Part shown: piece by piece, positions 57,435 through 64,000 of the stretch
Layout: every line of letters begins with the position of its first letter
How positions within the stretch are numbered: position 1 is the first letter of the stretch
Source: Phoenix dactylifera
Taxonomy: Eukaryota; Streptophyta; Magnoliopsida; Arecales; Arecaceae
Assembly: GCF_009389715.1 (NCBI RefSeq)
Contig: NC_052399.1
Coordinates: forward strand, 21,545,646 to 21,609,645
DNA length: 64,000 nucleotides
Direction: 5' to 3'
Notes under the pieces: model-generated
Told to the model about the DNA's origin: nothing
Database searches by the model: none
The model's input: only the letters and a program-made list of their open reading frames with translations
Program-made: the position numbers and the translations under genes

Positions 57435-57850
57435 TTTTATTTTTTTTTTGATACAATGGCTGCTCACACTGCTCTAAGGTGAGTGCAACCAATAGAGTCG
57501 ATGTAAAAGAGATTGCGTAAGCGTGGAGGGGCGGTTACAAAACATATCCAAAGGATCTCTCCCGAGTGGTGAGCAGCGAAGGAAGCGACCCAGTTTGCAG
57601 CCCTATTTACATTTCGATATACATTAGCAGCCTGAAATGAGTCACAGTCTCCCGCTATCTTGTGGATATCCCTGAGCAGTGGGTGGCTATCACCCCTCCA
57701 CTTCTCATCCCGAACCCACTCGACCACCATTGCTGAGTCTCCTTCTAGGAAGATATTGTTAGCCCCTAGAATACATCTCGCAAAGGTGATGCCCTCCCAA
57801 ACTACCCTGAGCTCTGTCCTAATGGTTGTCGTGTCATAGGCCAAGATAAA
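57435..57850 (-). mobile_element. LINE RNase H fragment with poly-A
   Basis: The minus strand encodes ELRVVWEGITFARCIL, FLEGDSAMVVEWVRDEKW and NRAANWVASFAAHHSG, the RNase H domain of a plant LINE, open over about 120 codons. The T-run at 57435-57449 is its poly-A tail. It is truncated at its 5' side near 57850, and sister to 61095-61520. Confidence 0.85.
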
Positions 57851-57984
57851 AACTTTTCTTCCAATGCCATGCTAAAGATTTCTAGTTATCTTTGATTTGA
57901 CTAGGTAAATTCAATATGTCCTCTCTATGGTATGGGACATGATTATTTGGTAAAGCAGACCAAAGGTACTTTTCCTGTGACATA

Positions 57985-58608
57985 TGTTGGAAATGTATTA
58001 CCTAAAATTTGCTATATCGTTATTTTATAATAGTATTATAAGAGAATAATTTACTAGAATAAAATTAGAAGATTGAAAAGAGCTTGCCTGGATCGAGTCG
58101 TATGATATACACTATCCTAAGAATGTGATTCATCTCCTACGTGCATATTTGCGGCGATCTCGTCTCCAAGGTACCACAATCTAGCTCAACCCAATCCTCC
58201 TCTAACGAGCATGATCGTTGTAGAGGCTTGACCCTACCGACTCCTTCAGATGCTTAGAAAATAAAAAAGATAAAAACAGAAAATTGAAGGATGGAAAAAC
58301 TCTATGTTCCTAGAAGAAACTCTTGGAAGACGGCATACTAGTGAGAAAAAGAGAGATCGAATTATTTTTGAATTAATCCTGGAGGAGTCTATTTATAGAC
58401 TCTATCCGGAATACTGAAGAGACACGATAGTTTCAAAGATACGTAATGTTTCAAAAACACCGCATCTTTTAGAAAACCAGCGTTCTTTTTCGAAGAGTCA
58501 CAACTCTTTTGAGGAGGCACCTCACAAAAAAGGTATTTTAAAGTATTTAAAACAACTAAAGTAGAGGGGATAAAAAAATTTAAATATTTTTTAATTAAAA
58601 CTCCAGCA
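57985..58608. repeat. Left LTR of the non-autonomous element
   Basis: 624 bp, clearly diverged from the right LTR but collinear. Confidence 0.85.
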
Positions 58609-59499
58609 ATTTCCACAAAAGATTTAAATTTTTGAAAATCATAAAGTAGAATAACTGAACAACTTATATTGTGCAATAGGTGAGGTATCCTGTGAACTTG
58701 AACCTTACTTAGTGTTGATAGTATCTATCTGAAAGACTATAGTGGATTAGACCTTGAACTAGGTTCTTTAACTCAGACTTCTACTTATGATATATACAGT
58801 ACGAATTAATTATGTCTTTATATGGTCAACGCTATTTAAAGGCCTTGCGCTTAGTACCTTGATTTTTTATGAGAATTTTATTAGGATTAGTCCAAACCCC
58901 TAATCGCGGCCTATACGACACTTCTTATATAGGTAAGTCCTCCAATAGTATTTGTGACCTAATACCCTACAAATTTCTAATCTTGGACTCATTAAGAGTA
59001 TAACTCACCCTTGCTAATATATATTTTTGTTACTGATAAGAGCAGTCATCATAGGGATGGGAGGAGATATACTTCGAAAAATATACTTTAACACGATCAC
59101 TCAATTAGTTTCATTTCTACCATATTGAACCTTCTTCATAGAATCTCCAATTATAAAGATTGAATATCCATTGTCGGTGACCAAATATTAGGCTTAAGCC
59201 CCATCCCCCTTGATGATTCTAGGACTTCACTTCTAGACAAACTCTTAGTTAATTCATCTACCATGTTTTTAAAAATACTCGACAAATTTCAAGAAAATTA
59301 TATTACTCTTTTTGAGTTATATTAAAATTTATGACGAATTCGGATATACCAGTTCATTTTTTGTTAGTACTCTTTTGGTTCATCAAGTTTTGAGTTAGAT
59401 TTTAAGTTTTGAAATAAATGCAATAAAGATCAATAATATCATTAAAATTAAATAATCACACTAAGAAATTGTAACTTTGTAATTTTTGCACGTTTTTCA

Positions 59500-59820
59500 A
59501 AGCAGTAGCAATAGGTATTTTGAAAATAACTAATAATATGCACAGTTTTTAAAGATGCAAGAGTTTTCTACACCGATTTTAAAGATGCAGAAAATTCTAC
59601 ACCGAAATTAAAGATTGCAAAAAATAGTTTGCACAGAATTTAAAGCTATAGAAAATCTACACGGATTTTAAAACTGCAGTAATTTTCAATATAGATTTTT
59701 AATCTGCAGAAAATTTCTGCACTATTTTCAAAGATACAGAAAATTCTGCAAATATTTTAAATATACAAAAAATTTCTGCATCATTTTTAAAGTTGCATAA
59801 ATCTGTTTGCACAATTTTTA
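59500..59820. repeat. Degenerate short tandem repeat inside the element
   Basis: About eight imperfect units of 35-40 bp built on 'ttttaaagatgcagaaaattctgcac'. Confidence 0.65.
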
Positions 59821-59952
59821 GAGCAATATGACTTTCTTAAAAGACTGATTTTGTGAAGAAAACAACCTTCTGAATGAAGTTAAGGCTTCCAAATATCTAT
59901 ACAATTAAACTAAATCTAATTGTATGCTATCAAATTAAATTTTGATAAACAA

Positions 59953-59954
<2 letters not shown>

Positions 59955-59987
<33 letters not shown>
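59955..59987. repeat. (TG)n microsatellite
   Basis: TG run just before the right LTR. Confidence 0.9.
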
Positions 59988-59989
<2 letters not shown>

Positions 59990-60025
59990 GCAATTTCTAG
60001 TATAATCAAGATCACGTTCTTAGAT

Positions 60026-60633
60026 TGTTGAAAATATTGCCTAGAAATTACTATATCTCTATTTTGTAGAAGTATTATAAAGGAATGAACTACTAGAATA
60101 AAATTAGAAGATTGAAAAAAGCTTATTTGGATCGAGTCGTGCGCCCTAAGAACATGATTCGCTTTCTACCTATAGGTTTGCAGTGATCTTGACCTCAAGC
60201 TACAATAATTCGGCTTAACCCGATCCTCTTCTAACGAACAGAATTGCTGTGGCGGCTTGATCCGACCAACTCCTTCAAATGCTCAAAAAATAAAGAAGAT
60301 AGAAAGTAGAAAGTTGAAGGGTAGAAAAACTCTCTCTATAAAAGAAACTCTTGAAAAACAGAGTACCAGTGAGAAAGAGAGAGATCGGATTATTTTTATA
60401 TTAATCTTGGAGAAGACTATTTGTCGACTCTATCCGGAATACTGAAAGATGCGATGGTTTCAAAAATACATAATGTTTTAGAAACACTGCATCTTTTAGA
60501 AAACCAATGTTCACTTTCGAAGAGTCACAACTCTTCTAAAAAAGACGCCTCACAAAAGAATATTTTAAATCATTTAAAACAATTAAAGTTTAGAAGATAA
60601 GAAAATTTATTTTTTTTAATTAGAACTCCAACA
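60026..60633. repeat. Right LTR of the non-autonomous element
   Basis: 608 bp, matching 57985-58608. Confidence 0.85.
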
Positions 60634-60638
60634 ACATA

Positions 60639-61094
60639 TGTTTTGTCCTTGAGAATCTTTAGGACTTCAGAAAAGGTAGGCGCGAGGCGGGCATACCATC
60701 ACTTGTGGACTCCACCAAGTCATCCACCCATGAGCTAGCCACTGCAACTCTTCTCCACTTTCCTGAAGAATTCTTAAAAATAACCTAGTCTAAGTGATTT
60801 TCCAAAAGCAAAAAGGATCCACAAGAGGTAAATGGTGAATGAAGGGTCGATGGCAGAACATAGAAGTCAGTCAACCTTAGATAAGACATGGTAGGTACAA
60901 TAGAGGGATGTCAAGAGCCGTAGAGCAAGGGTAATGAAAATTCAATTTTCTCCCACCTGCGCACCACTTGTGTCGGTTTCCAGCTTCCACTTTTTTTCCC
61001 CATGGAGCTAGTTCGCATTATTGCTCCAGTGGAAGAAAAGCAGCATCTTCCACACTTGTTCCAGCGGAAAGAATACCAGTTTAAAGAGATGCAA
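60639..61094 (+). promoter_or_regulatory. Orphan peptide-gene promoter module (most complete copy)
   Basis: Combines the blocks of the gene 1/2 promoter (60680-60880, 'accatcacttgtggactccaccaagtcatccacccatgagctagc' to 'tcgatggcagaacatagaagtcagtcaa') and of the gene 4 promoter (60930-61085). It then runs into a LINE. No signal-peptide exon follows. Confidence 0.55.
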
Positions 61095-61520
61095 ATTATT
61101 ATTATTATTATTATTTTTGGTACAATGGCTGCTCACACTGCTTTAGAGTGAGTGCAACCAACAGAGTCGATGGAAAGGAGATGGCGTAAGGGTGAAGGGG
61201 CGGCTACAAAACATATCCAAAGGACCTCTTTCTAGTGGTGAGTAGCAAACAAGGCGACCTAGTTTGCAGTCATGTTCGCCTCCTGATACATATAAATAGC
61301 CTAAAATGAGTCACTGCCTCTCACTATCCTGCGGATAATCCTGAGCAGTGGATAGCTATCACCTCTCCACTCCTCATCCCGAATCAACTTGACCACCATC
61401 GCGGAGTTCGCTTCTAGGAAGATATTATTAGCCCCTAAATTACGCCTCGCGAAGGTGATGCCCTCCCAAGCTGTTTCGAGCTCTGCCCCAAGTGCTGCCA
61501 TGTCACAGGCCAAGATAAAA
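61095..61520 (-). mobile_element. LINE RNase H fragment, sister copy
   Basis: Minus strand: ELETAWEGITFARRNL, IFLEANSAMVVKLIRDEEW. Sister to 57435-57850 and followed by the same flank (57850-57980 matches 61510-61640), so LINE and flank were duplicated together. Confidence 0.8.
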
Positions 61521-61658
61521 ACTTTTCTTCCAATATTGTGCCAAAGATTTTTAATTATCTTTGATTTGACTAGGTAAATTCAATATGTCCTCTGTGTGGT
61601 ACGGGACATAATTATACGGTAAGCGTACCAAAGGTACTTTTCTTTGTGTTCTTAAAGC

Positions 61659-62343
61659 TTGTCGTCTCCGAGGTGGGTGGTGGTTAGAGCAGTGCTTCAG
61701 GCCGAGGAGGTGACTTTATGCGCTGCTATGTGTTTTCTTGAGATGGCCAGGGACATCTGGGATACTCGCTTCGCTGTTACAGCGCTCAGGTTCGCTCTCG
61801 TTTCTTGGGTACCTCTACTCCCTGATTTTCTCAAGGTGAACTTTGATGGTAGCATGTCGGCAGACGGAAGGTCCGGAGGTATTGGATTTGTGATTAGAGA
61901 CCACCATGGCAGTTTGGTAGCAGCAGGGGGTCGGTGCATGCCAAACCTTACCATAGCTGGGGCAGAGCTTCGAACAGCCTGTGAGGGGATATCGTATGCG
62001 AGGCGAGTGCTCGGTGTCGAGCAGGTGTACATTGAGGAAGACTCATCTATGGTGATCGAGTGGATACGGGGTGCGAATAGGTATGGAGATGGTCACCCAC
62101 TTATTCGTGAGACATGGAGGTTGATAGTGGAGTGGGGTGTGCACCAGGCTCATATTTTTCGAGAGGCAAATAGGGCAGCAGATTGGGTTGCCTCCTATAT
62201 TGCACGTCATTCTTGAGAGTTCTTATGGACGCCCACAGTAGAGCTTCCATCCCTTTTGTACTTTTTACTTTCTTCTGACTTGGCAGGATGTACTCACGTT
62301 AGAGCTATATGAATTGCCGCTTTTAACCAAAAAAAAACAAAGA
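61659..62343 (+). mobile_element. 5'-truncated LINE insertion with intact RNase H frame
   Basis: The open frame to 62216 encodes the terminal RNase H domain of a LINE with all four acidic positions readable: VNFDGSM, AELRTACEG, EEDSSMVIEW and REANRAADWVASY. It is followed by a 3' UTR and an A-rich tail (62327-62343). The flanks 'cttaaagctt' and 'aaaacttgaatagg' match one continuous sequence at 36830-36855, which is the empty site. Confidence 0.85.
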
Positions 62344-62794
62344 AAAAACTTGAATAGGATTAAAAACTGGCGGTGGGATTTGAGCCATGATCACTTAGTA
62401 TGCCTTTGTCACCGAGGGAAGCAATATTCCTTTCATTGTTTTTTATCTCTCACTCCTGATGGTGGAACACCAGAGCATTGAATCAGTTTTCATTTTGATT
62501 CAATATTACCCAGAATAGGACACAGGTTCAGCACACAATCTTGTGTCTCTGACAAGGAGATGATGATGTGTAGAGTTGGATTTCATTACCCTCTTGGAAT
62601 TGAATATAGAAGTTGATTCTTCGAGTAAGTCCTTTTTAGGATTACCAAAACAAAATGCAGAAAAGCAGAAATCCTCTTTGATATCAACTTTAAATTATTC
62701 CCAATCTATGCTTTCTCGCTTAAGTACATAATCTATTGATAGGCCACCTTTATTATTAAAAAAAAAAAGCATAAGATTACATCAAGCTCGCTTC
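62344..62794. repeat. 3' flank of the third LRR kinase, duplicated from 36850-37475
   Basis: Near-identical to the flank of the 37476 gene, without the 37000-37080 insertion and doubling. Confidence 0.8.
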
Positions 62795-64000
62795 TTACAT
62801 AAACAAACTAGAAAAGTAGAAATATATATAACCGAACTTTCTACTCGTTATGAGGCAGATTTGCTCCCTCTTCAAAATTTCGACCACCGATAACCCGTCT
62901 TTAACTGCCTTGAGTTTATTGGCAACATCTCGCATGTCCTTTCGTTCTTTGGGTGATTCTTTTGAGCACGAAAGCCCAATTCCAAGTAATGAAGTAATGC
63001 ATCTCCTCGTTCTCATCCTGGCAGCATTTTCATTTCTACTGTTGTTATTAGCTTCCTCGCATTCTTCTTGTAGTATCTGGGGATCCAAAATCTCCGTGAT
63101 TCCTTCTGGAAAAGCCGTGCTAACAAATTTATGAAGATTTAAACCATCCTTGAATATGTCATCTATAGGTTTCTTTCCCGTAAGCATCTCTAGCAAGAGT
63201 ATTCCATAGCTATATACGTCTCCCTGCGTAGAGATTTTGCTGCCCATCGCATATTCTGCATTTTATTGGTACGTCGGTTGTAGAGTAATTGATATATAGT
63301 TTAGAAATGAAGATAATTATTCATTCAAAACAAAACATAGGCTTATGTCATGAAGCAATCCATATAGTTATCTGCAATTTCATTCAAGTATGCATATGAA
63401 AGAGCGATGAGAGAATAGTTTTGAGCTCTTACCTGGTGCGACATAACCGATGGATCCTTTTATCCCCATCCAACTTGTTGAATTCTTAGATGCTGCAGAG
63501 CTGGAAGTGGAGAGAAACCTTGTTAAGCCAAAATCGCCCACATGGGCGGTCATATCATTGTCAAGAAGAATGTTGCTTGGCTTGAGATCGCAATGAACAA
63601 CAAGCACTGCATTGCCGTGATGTAAATAGTTCAAACCAGAAGCCACATCGATGACTATGTTTAACCTTTGAGTAAGGTTCAGCTTCTTTGCTTGGTCATG
63701 TTCGTGAGCTTTCGGATGCAACCACTCTTCTAGGCACCCATTAGGCATGTATTCGAAGACTAGAGCTTTAAAGTCATTACCTCTTGAATCAATAGTCGAG
63801 CACGAAGTAATGATCTTAACAAGATTCCTGTGGCGCATGTTTCTTAAGGGTTCACATTCGGCGCTGAAACTCTTTAGCGCTCCAATTTGATGAAAGTTGA
63901 ATACCTTCACAATGATGATATTCTCTTCAAGATCTATTTTCCCTTTATACACGGAACCAAAACTTCCGGTGCCAACCAAGTTGTTTGAAGAGAAACCATT
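62795..64000 (-). CDS. LRR-XII receptor-like kinase, 3' part (5' beyond window)
   Basis: Coding sequence complement(join(62795..63255, 63433..>64000)); the N-terminal part and ectodomain lie beyond the right edge. The visible part starts at [20 protein letters not shown]. It includes catalytic Lys in IIVKVF, HCDLKPSN (non-RD), DFGLTRF and, after the 177-bp intron at GYVAP, EYAMGSKIS. It is about 95% identical to the 37476-41266 gene, so it is a recent duplicate. One base is missing near 62877 relative to that gene ('cttcaaaatttcg' against 'cttcaaagatttcg'), so the last residues (normally EEGANLPHNE) are replaced by a longer hydrophobic tail ending YFSSLFM. The kinase core is unaffected. Confidence 0.88.

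Larger units (their letters stand above)
57985..60633. mobile_element. Non-autonomous LTR element (LARD/TRIM type)
   Basis: Fossil. Two LTRs, 57985-58608 and 60026-60633, start TGTTG and end CTCC(A/G)(A/G)CA. The 5-bp duplication acata lies outside (57980-57984 and 60634-60638). The pre-insertion sequence can be read in sister copies of the promoter module. The 1.4-kb interior is AT-rich, codes for nothing recognisable, and has a degenerate repeat near 59500-59820. The LTRs differ at many positions, so this is an old insertion. Confidence 0.85.

Overview
This is a gene-poor stretch of a plant nuclear genome. It has spliced genes with GT-AG introns, plant-type LRR receptor kinases, Ty1/copia and Ty3/gypsy elements, LINEs and hAT elements. 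Base composition, GC-rich captured exons and the repeat types suggest a monocot, possibly a palm; that last step is inference and uncertain. No tRNA, rRNA, CRISPR or bacterial-type operon was seen.

Two host gene groups stand out. (1) LRR receptor kinases of the EFR/XA21 type (LRR-XII, non-RD, with one conserved intron after the GY(I/V)AP motif): a whole gene at 14199-17598 (-), a whole gene at 37476-41266 (-), a third cut by the right window edge at 62795-64000 (-), an ectodomain-only pseudogene at 5518-6952 (-), and a kinase fragment at 46143-47237 (-) split by a solo LTR. (2) Four small two-exon genes for secreted peptides at 1740-2582, 10673-11344, 23713-24429 and 49009-49878, all on +. 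Each has a signal peptide on exon 1, one phase-1 intron of about 470-585 bp, and a short exon 2 ending in the mature peptide. Three end in a Cys-pair motif; the fourth has lost it through an in-frame deletion. One (49009) has a RALF-like cysteine pattern. Another (23713) has a YPxPGxxP stretch reminiscent of the RaxX/PSY peptides linked to XA21-type signalling. The promoter block of these genes is also present at several sites where no peptide gene remains. Secreted peptides and non-RD receptors interspersed in one cluster are the most interesting feature of the window.

Layout. 1-1160: the end of a hAT-like element enclosing an unrecognised gene fragment. 1311-3248: peptide gene 1 and flanks. 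3257-4232: hAT element. 4259-9120: dispersed repeat blocks, LRR pseudogene, and LINE with a nested hAT MITE. 10241-11900: peptide gene 2, a duplicate of gene 1. 12136-13276: HIG1-like gene fragment and LINE tail. 14199-17598: LRR kinase. 17816-18711: inverted-repeat element carrying an array of 32-bp hairpins. 19867-21275: two head-on copia fragments and a TRIM-like end. 21703-22160: 155-bp tandem repeat. 23713-24429: peptide gene 3. 25840-27600: LINE and hAT-like debris. 28277-35759: young, nearly whole Ty3/gypsy chromovirus with a GGGCT target duplication. 37476-42425: LRR kinase with a five-fold repeat of its start region. 42693-44809: 2.1-kb solo LTR. 46143-47237: kinase fragment. 47243-49878: repeat block and peptide gene 4. 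51321-52107: glutaminyl-tRNA synthetase 3'-end pseudogene. 52598-61650: repeat blocks, LINEs, a copia fossil and a non-autonomous LTR element. 61659-64000: LINE and the third LRR kinase.

The architecture indicates repeated local duplication of two modules, receptor and peptide, followed by transposon invasion. The peptide genes keep TATA boxes and splice sites, so at least three look expressible. Whether any peptide is a ligand for a neighbouring receptor is a hypothesis from proximity and motif resemblance only.
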